30,232 nucleotides of DNA. Origin: CAYONQ01 sp964405375 (lineage in GTDB: Bacteria > Planctomycetota > Phycisphaerae > Sedimentisphaerales > Anaerobacaceae). The first letter of the stretch is position 1. The number at the start of each line of letters is the position of its first letter. The notes beneath the pieces are model-generated. The model saw only the letters and a program-made list of their open reading frames with translations. It was not told where the DNA came from and ran no database searches. The stretch spans positions 1 to 30,232 of the forward strand of contig CAYONQ010000025.1 of NCBI GenBank assembly GCA_964405375.1. The letters run 5' to 3'. This document shows, in pieces, positions 9,169-16,808 of the stretch. Both the position numbers and the translations under genes were made by a program.

Positions 9169-9197
9169 CTTATAGGATGAAGAAAATCTCTCCGCAA
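9169..9197 (-). promoter_or_regulatory. Sigma70-type promoter for the thiE leader RNA
   Basis: Minus strand: -35 TTGCGG (9197-9192), 17-base spacer, -10 TATAAG (9174-9169), with 3/6 and 5/6 matches to consensus. Transcription would start near 9162. Confidence 0.5.
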
Positions 9198-9514
9198 AGA
9201 ATATACCAGCAACAAAAAATAAAAACAAAAGTGCGCTGCAGCTCCGCCTAACAATTTGCGGGATAAATAGTTAAATTTATACATATTATTTTAGCTCTCG
9301 AGATAAACAAATTTCGCATTTTAACGCTGCGTTGTTTTTTATCAACACCGGCTACACCCACTCAACCTGATTCTATATGTGGTGAGACGATAAGTTCTTA
9401 ATCACAAAGGGATTTCATCTGATGTTTACAAAAGACAACACAACCGTGGACAAAATGAACATTTGCAAAGCAAAGGTTGTGAGTTGAGCAGCGAACTTAA
9501 GAAATCGTTAAAAG
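9198..9514. other. Gene-free, AT-rich gap
   Basis: Between the leader promoter and the 3' end of the sulfatase-like gene. It contains AT-rich sequence (about 9255-9300) and no convincing gene. A 21-codon plus-strand frame from 9422 is too short to support. Confidence 0.4.
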
Positions 9515-11590
9515 TCAATTTTTTGCATCAGGGCGGTACCTGGCGGAAGAGACGCGATTTGTCCAGCGGCAAAGCCAGCGGTCAAAGAGCATCGTTCGGC
9601 CTGTGCGCTGCTGGTCAAGCTGGAAAAAGCTGTTTCTTCGCCAGGCGATAATCTCGTCCGCGACCTTTTGGCCTTCTTGTTGGGACAATTCTATCCTGAA
9701 CAATTCGGATGGGTCGGCGCCCAGGTCATACACCGAGACCGTTTTGTACGTCGGGTCGTATATGAACTTGCGAGTGCCTTTTACAAAACCTGCAGGGCCT
9801 TGCCGCAGCCAGCCGGAGAAATATACCCTGCGGTCGTCCGGCAAAGCACCCAGCGCATTAAGGCCGTCAAAGCCGGCATCTGCCATCTCAAAACCCAAAA
9901 GTGCCAGTATTGTCGGGGTCAAATCAACGGAACTGACCGGTTTTGTAACCTTAGCTGCCGGCTCAACCAAAATAGGCGCCCTTATGACCCAAGGGATTCG
10001 CAGGACCTCTTCGAAGGCGATTCGCTCGTGGCCGAGCAGGCCGTGCTCGCCGAAGCCCTCGCCGTGGTCGCTGATAACACAAAAAACGGTCTTGTCGGTG
10101 AGGTTTAGCTTGGCAAGCTCCACATCCAGCGCAGCTATAAATTTGTCGGTATAAAAAATGGCCTGCCGGTAACGCTCTACAGGGTCTTTGGCAGCAGCGG
10201 CAAACCACTCAGGAACCTCGTAAGGGTCGTGGGTAACCGAGCAAAGAATAGTCAGCAGAAAGGGACTTTCGTCGGCTTTTATCCATTCCGTAATCGGTTC
10301 TAACATTGAAAATTCGTCACAGCCAAGATAGCCGAGAAAGGCGTTGGGGTCGTTCAGGTCGTCCCTTGCCCAGAATTTATCGAAGCCGAGATTGTAAACC
10401 AGCCCGGGCCGGCATTCGAAGTTGCCTTTGGCCGACTGAAAAAATGCGGTTCGAAAATTCAAACTCTGCTTTAGAATCGTGGCAATGCCGGCGTAGGGCC
10501 TTGGGACTGGAACCGCCTCGGCAAGGTCATGAGAGACCGAAGGAAATCGGCCGGTCAGAAGACCGAACAGCACCTTTGTAGTATGGGTAAGCGACGAGCG
10601 GGTGTTTGTGAATTCCACGCCTGACTCGGCCAGGGCCGCCAGATGGGGCGTCAGGTCGCCTTGTTTATCCGCCAGCGAGGTGTATCCGTACTGAATGCCT
10701 TCAAGAACAACTATAACCACATTGTAGTTTGCCTGCTGCGGCCTCGACGGCAGCGTGATTTTCGACTCGTCAAAGGCGGGGATCTTTCGCCCGGCGTTAG
10801 CTAAATCGGCTTTAGTCAATCGGCGAGAGTCAGACGAAAAAAAACTCATTACCGCGCTTAATTGACAGTTAGAGCGTAACCCTTCAGAGACTATCTGTGC
10901 CGAGCCGCGCCTGACTATCACGGAGCGGCCCACAACGGCGATAATGATAATAATCACAGAGATGCATATTTTATAGCCAAAGCGCCTTCGGTTGTAATTC
11001 GGCGGCGCCGGCCTTGCGAGAACGAAAAAGAAAAAGCCCAGAGCAATAGCGCTTGGCCCAAGCAAAATCACAGCCGTTGCGGGCATTCTTATAAGATTGA
11101 TAGCGACAATGCCTAACGCATTAAGCGGAGCACGGAACAACGGCAAAAGGACCGTAGGTAAAATTTGTGTCCCCGTCCTTATCAGCCAGCCGGCATTCAT
11201 TACCGACCAGGTGCATACAACGGCGGCAGCAACGCAGGCCGTCCGGATGACTGACTTTCGAGGCCAGCGAAAACAGACGACCGCCAAAACCACCTCGATT
11301 CCCAGCAGCACCGCAATATCAGCGGCTATCCAGCCGAAGTACTCGTTGACCAGCACCGTGCGCCAGGAGTGGAAAAACTTTACCGCTAACGTGCAGAACA
11401 ACGCAGCGAACATAATGACACTATAGGCGCGCGGGGCCAGCAGGCGGAGCAGGCCGGCGGCACACTTCACAATAAATCGAAAAATCCAGACACAACAACA
11501 GTTAGACAAGGTGCCTTCCGTTTCGCAGTCGGATTGTGAACGCTCAATACCCATTTCTGCAAAAATACTAAAAGACCTGACAAACCGCAA
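9515..11590 (-). CDS. Membrane-anchored alkaline-phosphatase-superfamily enzyme (sulfatase/LtaS-like)
   Basis: 691 aa. The N-terminal third (about residues 35-215) has five or so hydrophobic segments. A periplasmic catalytic domain follows, starting VVIVVLEGIQYGYTS with metal ligand Glu297. At the nucleophile position, where type I sulfatases have CxPSR, this protein has Thr-Thr-Lys (Thr337 in SLTHTTKVLFGLLTG). That matches LtaS or phosphoethanolamine-transferase logic (Thr nucleophile) rather than a formylglycine sulfatase. The second metal site is CVISDHGEGFGEHGLLGH. It probably transfers or hydrolyses a phospho-group on a surface glycan or lipid. It is the last gene of a leftward run after uxaC and GH130 (64 bases from GH130), suggesting co-transcription. 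ATG at 11554 is an alternative start. Confidence 0.85.
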   Translation of the reverse strand: MRFVRSFSIFAEMGIERSQSDCETEGTLSNCCCVWIFRFIVKCAAGLLRLLAPRAYSVIMFAALFCTLAVKFFHSWRTVLVNEYFGWIAADIAVLLGIEVVLAVVCFRWPRKSVIRTACVAAAVVCTWSVMNAGWLIRTGTQILPTVLLPLFRAPLNALGIVAINLIRMPATAVILLGPSAIALGFFFFVLARPAPPNYNRRRFGYKICISVIIIIIAVVGRSVIVRRGSAQIVSEGLRSNCQLSAVMSFFSSDSRRLTKADLANAGRKIPAFDESKITLPSRPQQANYNVVIVVLEGIQYGYTSLADKQGDLTPHLAALAESGVEFTNTRSSLTHTTKVLFGLLTGRFPSVSHDLAEAVPVPRPYAGIATILKQSLNFRTAFFQSAKGNFECRPGLVYNLGFDKFWARDDLNDPNAFLGYLGCDEFSMLEPITEWIKADESPFLLTILCSVTHDPYEVPEWFAAAAKDPVERYRQAIFYTDKFIAALDVELAKLNLTDKTVFCVISDHGEGFGEHGLLGHERIAFEEVLRIPWVIRAPILVEPAAKVTKPVSSVDLTPTILALLGFEMADAGFDGLNALGALPDDRRVYFSGWLRQGPAGFVKGTRKFIYDPTYKTVSVYDLGADPSELFRIELSQQEGQKVADEIIAWRRNSFFQLDQQRTGRTMLFDRWLCRWTNRVSSARYRPDAKN

Positions 11591-11654
11591 GCTCTATAAG
11601 GCACCAGCTAACTCACAAGGCAGGTAAAGTTTGTATTTAGATACCGGTCGGCTG

Positions 11655-12701
11655 TTACGAATTCAAGCTCTCAAGCACCTCCTGCAAACCCAACTCCGCA
11701 TAGCAAATAGCGGTATCAGCGACGCCGTAATAAATCCTGAGCTTGTCCTCTTCATACAGCAAACCGCACGTAAAGACCACATTTCCAAAGAAGCCATCGC
11801 ATTCGTAGCCGGTTTGCGGCTGGAGAATCGGCTCTTTCGTTCTTGCCAAAACTACCCAGGGCTGTCTGGCATCCAGCAGCATCGCGCCGAGGCAGTAGCG
11901 ATTGTTCCGGTCGGCACCGTGGTAAACCTCTAACCAGCCGGGGTCGGTTTTGAAAGGCACGGCGCTGGCGCCGACCTTTATCCCGTCCCAGAGGCCTGCA
12001 CGCGGGCCGCATAGAAATCGATGGTTGCCCCAGAATTTCAGGTCGGGCGATTCCGCAAGCCAGATCTCCTGTTTCTTAAATAAAGGCGAAACGGGCCTGT
12101 GCAGGGCATAGTATTTGCCGTTAACTTTTTCAGGGAAAAACGCCACATCCTTGTTATCAGGACAGAAGATAACCCCGTGACGGGTAAAAGAGTTAAAATC
12201 CCTGGTGGATATAAGGCAGGTCGTGATTCCACAGGGCGAAACGCCGACGTAAGTGATATAGTAAGTGTCGCCGATAGGGCTGATTCTGGGGTCTTCGACG
12301 CCGAACGTTTCATAATCATTCGCCGGGGCAATTGCAGGGGTATCTTCAATTTCAAAGTTGACGCCGTCTTTGCTGTGGGCTACTCTCAGATGTGATATAG
12401 AGGTCAAGTACGTTTCGGTCGGCGTTGTTATTAACCTCGGGTCTGAAAAATCGTTTTGCCGGTCGTCTTTTGAAAACTCCTTTAGAATGACGTCGCTTTT
12501 GCCAACATCATAAATTGGAACAAACACAGCGTCCGGGTGTGCGCTAATCGGCCGCTCGGCCACCCGCAGCAGCAGAATAACTTCATCTCTGAAACGAGCT
12601 ACGCCGGCGTTAAACACGCCGATAACCTCAAAGTCTCCCCTCGTTGGCTTGATGTTCCTCGGCTGGATTATAGGATTATATGGTGAGCGAAATACTTTCA
12701 C
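11655..12701 (-). CDS. GH130 beta-1,4-mannoside phosphorylase family protein
   Basis: A 348-aa five-bladed propeller of glycoside hydrolase family 130. Members phosphorolyse beta-mannosidic bonds such as mannosyl-glucose, mannobiose or Man-GlcNAc, giving mannose 1-phosphate. Seen: N-terminal NPIIQPRNIKP, VFNAGVARF, LRVAERP, the catalytic-acid block FGVEDPRIS (Asp137), LHRPVSP, and the phosphate-site region YHGAD with the C-terminal YYGVADT. Length is normal. No signal peptide is present, so it acts on imported disaccharide. Its neighbours uxaC and a sodium symporter point to a glycan-use locus. The precise substrate cannot be assigned by eye; the LRVAERP start favours the GH130 oligosaccharide phosphorylase clade. 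Confidence 0.9.
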   Translation of the reverse strand: MKVFRSPYNPIIQPRNIKPTRGDFEVIGVFNAGVARFRDEVILLLRVAERPISAHPDAVFVPIYDVGKSDVILKEFSKDDRQNDFSDPRLITTPTETYLTSISHLRVAHSKDGVNFEIEDTPAIAPANDYETFGVEDPRISPIGDTYYITYVGVSPCGITTCLISTRDFNSFTRHGVIFCPDNKDVAFFPEKVNGKYYALHRPVSPLFKKQEIWLAESPDLKFWGNHRFLCGPRAGLWDGIKVGASAVPFKTDPGWLEVYHGADRNNRYCLGAMLLDARQPWVVLARTKEPILQPQTGYECDGFFGNVVFTCGLLYEEDKLRIYYGVADTAICYAELGLQEVLESLNS

Positions 12702-12753
12702 TTGTCCACTCCCAGCTTACTTGCTTTCGTTATAAACTAAATTTACTGATGGA

Positions 12754-14166
12754 CTATTCTAACTCCATTGGGAAGTAGTTTCTGGCGTTATTGTAGCAGA
12801 CATCCTCGACCATTTTGCCCAGCAGCTTTAAATCGTTCGGCAACAGCCCCGCTTCGAGTTCGTTGCCGAGGAAGTTGCAGAATACCCTGCGGAAGTACTC
12901 GTGTCTCGGAAACGATAGGAAGCTTCTCGAATCGGTCAGCATCCCGATAAACTGGCTAAGTAACCCCATATTTGCAAGCGCCGTCAATTGCTTTTCAATC
13001 CCGTCCTTCTGGTCGAGGAACCACCAGGCGGAGCCGTACTGCATCTTCCCCGCCGCAGAGCCGTCCTGAAAGTTGCCGAGCATAGTAACAATCATCTCGT
13101 TGTCGGCAGGATTGAGGTTGTAAATAACGGTCTTCGGCAGTTGGCCGTCTTTATCGAGACGGTCGAGGAACTTGGCCAGCGGAAGGGCCATCTGTAAGTC
13201 AGCCATCGAATCGCAGCCGGCGTTAGGACCGAAGCTTCTGAGCATTCGTGTACTGTTACTTCGCAGAGCGCCGAGATGAAGCTGCATAACCCAGCCCGAT
13301 TCGTAGTCCATCAGGGCGCTTTCAAACATCACTGCCGATTTGAATTTGAGAATCTCTAAGCCGTTCAAATCCTTCGCCGACCTTATCTTTTGAAATATCT
13401 TTTCTATCTCGCTTTCGGTGTAGTCTTCAGCGTAAGCGGTTTCAAGGCCATAATCTGAAAGGCGACAGCCGTTTTCGTGGAAATAGTAGTGGCGCTGGCG
13501 GAGTGCTTCAATGTATGAGGCAAAGTCGGTTATTTCCATATTGCAGGCCTCTTCGAGCTTGTCAATAAATACGTTCAGTGCTGTTAGGTCTTCAACTACT
13601 AATGCTTTGTCCGGCCGAAAGGCGGCGTAAACTTTGATTTCGAAGCCGTCGTCTCGTATTTTTTTGTGATGTTCCAGCGAATCGAGCGGTCCATCGGTGG
13701 TGCAGACCAACTTGACGTTCATTTTGCGCATTATATTGCGGACGCTGAACTGAGGCGTTTTCAGCATCTCGTTGCAGGTATCGTAGATTTCCTTAGCGGT
13801 GTCCGGGGCGAGCAGCTTCTTTATGCCGAAGAACCTTTTAAGCTCGAGATGCGCCCAGTGATAAAGGGGATTGCACAGACAATACGGCACGGTTTCAGCC
13901 CATTTCTCGAATTTCTCGTAATCTTTCGCATCGCCGGTGACATATTTTTCGTCGATGCCGTTGGCCCTCATCGCCCGCCATTTGTAATGGTCGCCGGCAA
14001 GCCACATCTGCGTAATATTATCAAACTGAGTATCATCGGCGATTTGCTCTGCCGGCAGATGGCAGTGATAGTCGTAAATCGGCATCTTCTCGGCATATTC
14101 GTGGTAGAGCGTTTTCGCTGGTTTCGTTTGTAAGAGAAAGTCATCCGACAGAAACTCAATAGCCAT
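12754..14166 (-). CDS. uxaC: Uronate isomerase (glucuronate/galacturonate isomerase)
   Basis: Interconverts D-glucuronate and D-fructuronate, or D-galacturonate and D-tagaturonate, the first cytoplasmic step of uronate catabolism. 470 aa is the family's usual length. The amidohydrolase-like metal site is visible as YDYHCHLPAEQI (His34, His36). Other conserved blocks are FDNITQMWLAGDHYKWRAMRANG, the helix AHLELKRFFGI, VCTTDGPLDSLEHHKKI, MQLHLGALRSNSTRM, YNLNPADNEM, and GMLTDSRSFLSFPRHEYFRRVFCN near the C-terminus. First gene of a leftward set with GH130 (52 bases apart) and the membrane enzyme, divergent from the symporter. The 469-base upstream region carries operator-like palindromes. Confidence 0.97.
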   Translation of the reverse strand: MAIEFLSDDFLLQTKPAKTLYHEYAEKMPIYDYHCHLPAEQIADDTQFDNITQMWLAGDHYKWRAMRANGIDEKYVTGDAKDYEKFEKWAETVPYCLCNPLYHWAHLELKRFFGIKKLLAPDTAKEIYDTCNEMLKTPQFSVRNIMRKMNVKLVCTTDGPLDSLEHHKKIRDDGFEIKVYAAFRPDKALVVEDLTALNVFIDKLEEACNMEITDFASYIEALRQRHYYFHENGCRLSDYGLETAYAEDYTESEIEKIFQKIRSAKDLNGLEILKFKSAVMFESALMDYESGWVMQLHLGALRSNSTRMLRSFGPNAGCDSMADLQMALPLAKFLDRLDKDGQLPKTVIYNLNPADNEMIVTMLGNFQDGSAAGKMQYGSAWWFLDQKDGIEKQLTALANMGLLSQFIGMLTDSRSFLSFPRHEYFRRVFCNFLGNELEAGLLPNDLKLLGKMVEDVCYNNARNYFPMELE

Positions 14167-14269
14167 TTTTCAAATCCCCAATTTTAATTAACGGATATCA
14201 AACTGAGCGGTCTGCAGCAAATGTTAAATGTAAGTCGATTTTTGACAATACATTCCGCAATTTTGCGTT

Positions 14270-14365
14270 TTGCACTTTGATTTTTACATTTTCAACGCCA
14301 TCCGCCGTTAGGCGGGTTCCGCTCCCGACACTGTCGGGATTGCACTTTGATTTTTACATTTTCAA
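14270..14365. repeat. 26-bp direct repeat around a two-hairpin cassette
   Basis: The same 26 bases (beginning TTGCACTTTGATTTTTACAT) occur at 14270-14295 and 14340-14365 with no mismatch. The 44 bases between them contain CCGCC/GGCGG (14302-14306 with 14311-14315) and the near-perfect palindrome TCCCGACA/TGTCGGGA (14323-14330 with 14332-14339). This looks like an insertion or a duplication event involving a palindromic element. Confidence 0.75.
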
Positions 14366-14384
14366 ACTGGCCACCGGTCAGTTT
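14364..14384. promoter_or_regulatory. Operator-like palindrome
   Basis: Arms AAACTGGCC and GGTCAGTTT with a 3-base centre; eight of nine positions pair, plus one G-T. It overlaps the inverted ACCGSTCAGTTTGA motif, so it may be the high-affinity site of a regulator of the uronate genes. The palindrome is seen; its role is inferred. Confidence 0.45.
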
Positions 14385-14554
14385 GAGTAACGGATATTTT
14401 GCAGAATAATAAGCGAATCAGCCGGCCAAGTCAACCTGTTAAATACCCGGCACCAGCTCAAAACCCTTCACCCACACAGCCCTGCTGGACACTCGCATTG
14501 AACTGCTGGTTTCCCAGCGGGTTCTTTGGCTGTATAAACCTTTAAAAATAAGGG

Positions 14555-14583
14555 TTGATTAAATGTGTAAAGCACCGTAATAT
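14555..14583 (+). promoter_or_regulatory. Candidate promoter of the symporter gene
   Basis: -35 TTGATT (14555-14560), 17-base spacer, -10 TAATAT (14578-14583), each 4/6 matches. It would give a leader of about 45 bases before the ATG at 14636. Confidence 0.4.
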
Positions 14584-14635
14584 CCCCTGCCAAAGCTCTA
14601 AAATCGTTATCTGATGTATTTTTAAAGGAAAGACT

Positions 14636-16345
14636 ATGTTAGGAGTTAACTGGCTCGACTGGTTAGTTATCGTCGGTTATCTTGTGGGCATCACGTTTAT
14701 CGGCATCTGGGCGGCGAAGAAGGTAAAAAGTGCCGCCAGTTTCTTCATCAGCGACCGCAAGTTCGGCAAGGTTATGATGACATTCTTTATGTTCGGCGCA
14801 GGCACTCATTCAGACCAGGCCGTCAGCGTCGCCGCAAAGACATATCGAGCCGGCGCCTCCGGAATATGGTACCAGTGGCTGTGGCTGTTCTGCACGCCGT
14901 TCTTCTGGCTGATAGCGCCGTTCTTCCGTAAAATGCGTGCCGTAACTACCGGTGATTATTTCGAGGCCCGATACGGCCGAAGTGTCGGTTTGCTCTATGC
15001 ACTCGCCGCTATGCTGCAGCTTATGGTCAACATCGGCGTTATGCTCAAGGGCTCCAGCGCTATGATTACAGCCGTATCCGGCGGCGCCATCAACGCCAAT
15101 CTGGCCATTTTAGCTATGACCGTAATGTTCGTCATCTACGGCATCGCAGGCGGCCTAAGCGCCGCCATCGCAACCGACTTCATACAGGGAATTCTCACCG
15201 TCGTTCTGTCCTTTATCATTTTGCCCTTCGCACTGATAAAAGTTGGAGGTATCGAAGGCATCCGCCAAACACTCAGCGACCCTGCTATGCTCAGAATCGT
15301 CGCCCCCGGCGAAATTACCTTCTTTTTCATCCTCGTCATCTCCTTCAACGCACTCATCGGCTGGCCCACCCAGCCGCAAACCATAGCTAACTGTGGAGCG
15401 GGAAGAACGGAAATTGAAGGCCGTGTCGGCGTAGTATCCGGCCTTCTTGTAAAGCGTATATGCACCATTGCCTGGACGCTGACGGGACTTTGCGGCGTTG
15501 CCCTGTATGCAACCCTCGATGACGTGGACCATGTTTACGGCAAAATGGCGCACGATATCCTGCCCACCATCGCACCGGGACTTGTCGGATTGTTTATCGC
15601 CTCAATGCTCGCGGCGGTTATGAGCTCCTGCGACGTCTTTATGGTCGCCTGCTCCGGTCTGTTTACCGAAAACATCTACAGAAAGTTCATCGTCACCGAC
15701 AAGCCCGACAAGCACTACGTCCTGGTTGGCCGTATCGCCTCCGGCCTGCTCGTCTTGTGCGGCATCCTGTTCGCATTCAGTCTTGAAAGTGTCGTACAGG
15801 GACTCGAAATCTTCTGGAAAGTCTCTGCTATGATGGGGATTGCCTTTTGGCTGGGACTGTTCTGGCGACGAACAACCGTCGCCAGCGCCTGGGCTGGAAC
15901 GCTGGCCGGCTTCGCAACCCTTATCTTAACCGGCAGAATTGCCTTCGGAGAATATGTCCCCTGGGACTTCAACGCACGATTCGCCAATATCCTGCCCGCC
16001 TTTATGCTCTGGGAAGGCAAACTTTCCCTGCCCTGGCAGATGATTATTTATATCACCGTAGGTTTTATTACAGCGGTCATTGTCAGCTTATTTACCCGCA
16101 GGGTTGACAGTTCTCAATTAGAGCGTTTTTATGTTTGTCTGCGCACACCCATCAAGCCCGGCGAGCCGGAGCCTGATAAGCCGTTCACTTTGCCTGCCGG
16201 CGTTGAGCCCGGCCCGAGACGCTCGCTGATTAGTCATCCGGATTTTGAAATCCCCACACCGACGCTCGTCGGCGCCGTCGGCTTTTTTGCTACCTGGGTC
16301 TGCGTCGGATTGCTAATAGCCGCCTTCTTCTGGATACTTAACTGA
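14636..16345 (+). CDS. Sodium:solute symporter (SSS family)
   Basis: A 569-aa inner-membrane sodium-coupled transporter with about 13 hydrophobic segments. SSS hallmarks: N-terminal WLDWLVIVGYLVGITFIGIWAAKKVKSAASFFISDRKFG (family spacing), the SDQAVSVAAKTYRAGASGIWYQWLW block, and TTGDYFEARYGRSVGLLYA. Its position, divergent from uxaC and GH130, suggests uptake of a uronate, mannoside disaccharide or related sugar; the substrate is inferred from context only. The ribosome-binding site AAAGGAA lies about 6 bases before the ATG. The C-terminal region carries a cytoplasmic loop rich in Pro (GEPEPDKPFTLPAGVEPGPR) before the last helix. Confidence 0.93.
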   Translation: MLGVNWLDWLVIVGYLVGITFIGIWAAKKVKSAASFFISDRKFGKVMMTFFMFGAGTHSDQAVSVAAKTYRAGASGIWYQWLWLFCTPFFWLIAPFFRKMRAVTTGDYFEARYGRSVGLLYALAAMLQLMVNIGVMLKGSSAMITAVSGGAINANLAILAMTVMFVIYGIAGGLSAAIATDFIQGILTVVLSFIILPFALIKVGGIEGIRQTLSDPAMLRIVAPGEITFFFILVISFNALIGWPTQPQTIANCGAGRTEIEGRVGVVSGLLVKRICTIAWTLTGLCGVALYATLDDVDHVYGKMAHDILPTIAPGLVGLFIASMLAAVMSSCDVFMVACSGLFTENIYRKFIVTDKPDKHYVLVGRIASGLLVLCGILFAFSLESVVQGLEIFWKVSAMMGIAFWLGLFWRRTTVASAWAGTLAGFATLILTGRIAFGEYVPWDFNARFANILPAFMLWEGKLSLPWQMIIYITVGFITAVIVSLFTRRVDSSQLERFYVCLRTPIKPGEPEPDKPFTLPAGVEPGPRRSLISHPDFEIPTPTLVGAVGFFATWVCVGLLIAAFFWILN

Positions 16346-16349
16346 TATC

Positions 16350-16391
16350 GAATAGGAGACAGCGGATTAAATAGGGAACTGCCCCCTGTTA
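16350..16391. repeat. REP-like repeat, degenerate copy
   Basis: Contains ATAGGAGACAGC (16352-16363) and ATAGGGAACTG-CCCCCTGTTA (from 16371), 19 of 21 positions identical to the copy at 17531. It belongs to the palindrome family surrounding the RAYT gene and lies right after the symporter stop. Confidence 0.65.
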
Positions 16392-16453
16392 CATTAGCTG
16401 CTTTTGTCGTACTTAGGAAAAGCTTTGTAGTTAAAACCAATAGAGGTGATATT

Positions 16454-16675
16454 ATGGCGACGACAAAAGGATTTTGGCAGCACATTTCGACCGGAGACAT
16501 TTACGCTGTCGAAAGCACTACCCTCGGAGAAATTGTGGGTGGTGTCGGACCATTGGACCCTGCTGACCTGCACGACCTGGATGATTACAAGTACACGCCG
16601 GCTATACTCGAATGGCTCGAAAGAGCGGTAGCCGAAAATAAATTGCATAGAATTAATCCCGTGAATAAGGAATAA
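16454..16675 (+). CDS. Hypothetical protein, 73 aa
   Basis: A small soluble, acidic protein I do not recognise. It opens MATTKGFWQHISTGDIYAVES, has a Gly/Pro-Asp-rich middle (VGGVGPLDPADLHDLDD) and an amphipathic C-terminal helix (PAILEWLERAVAENKLHRI). A strong ribosome-binding site, GAGGTGAT, lies 5-6 bases before the ATG, and coding character is good. No membrane segment, metal motif or HTH. It sits between two REP-like palindromes, after the symporter and before the transposase. It is possibly a conserved short Planctomycetota protein, but that is only an impression. Confidence 0.7.
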   Translation: MATTKGFWQHISTGDIYAVESTTLGEIVGGVGPLDPADLHDLDDYKYTPAILEWLERAVAENKLHRINPVNKE

Positions 16676-16687
16676 AATGAATAATAA

Positions 16688-16749
16688 TATAATAGGTATA
16701 ATGGGGTATAATAGGGGTATAATATAATAGGTATAATAGGGGGTATAAT
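16688..16749 (+). repeat. Tandem array of seven TATAAT boxes
   Basis: TATAAT starts at 16688, 16697, 16707, 16718, 16723, 16732 and 16744, mostly separated by A/G-rich 3-5 base links (AGG, GGGG, AGGGG). Units resemble repeated halves of the adjacent REP palindrome (TATAATAGGGG). Each hexamer is a perfect sigma70 -10 box just upstream of the RAYT gene, but no conserved -35 accompanies them. Confidence 0.8.
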
Positions 16750-16767
16750 AGGGGACAGCTCCCTATT
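16747..16767. repeat. REP palindrome upstream of the RAYT gene
   Basis: Outer arms AATAGGG and CCCTATT around GACAGCT. Begins 62 bases before the preferred transposase start. The reconstructed target site of the IS element at 19543/21110 has the same 21 bases. Confidence 0.75.
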
Positions 16768-16808
16768 TTTGATTGACATATCTTTGTTTTTAGTGTATGT
16801 TTGCTCCT

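Larger units (their letters stand above)
14167..14635. promoter_or_regulatory. Divergent control region between uxaC and the symporter
   Basis: 469 gene-free bases. ACCGSTCAGTTTGA occurs inverted at 14198-14211 (minus) and 14373-14386 (plus), and TAACGGATAT occurs at 14189-14198 and 14388-14397. This spacing and symmetry would suit a uronate-responsive repressor that controls both directions. The region also has a duplicated 26-mer and three palindromes. A stem ACAGCC/GGCTGT (14476-14481 with 14528-14533) encloses GCTGG/CCAGC (14505-14509 with 14514-14518), with a second GCTGG at 14484-14488 able to compete for the same arm. Confidence 0.5.

Noticed and set aside
9422..9487. 21-codon plus-strand frame
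   Set aside because: Too short, only a weak ribosome-binding site, no conserved feature.
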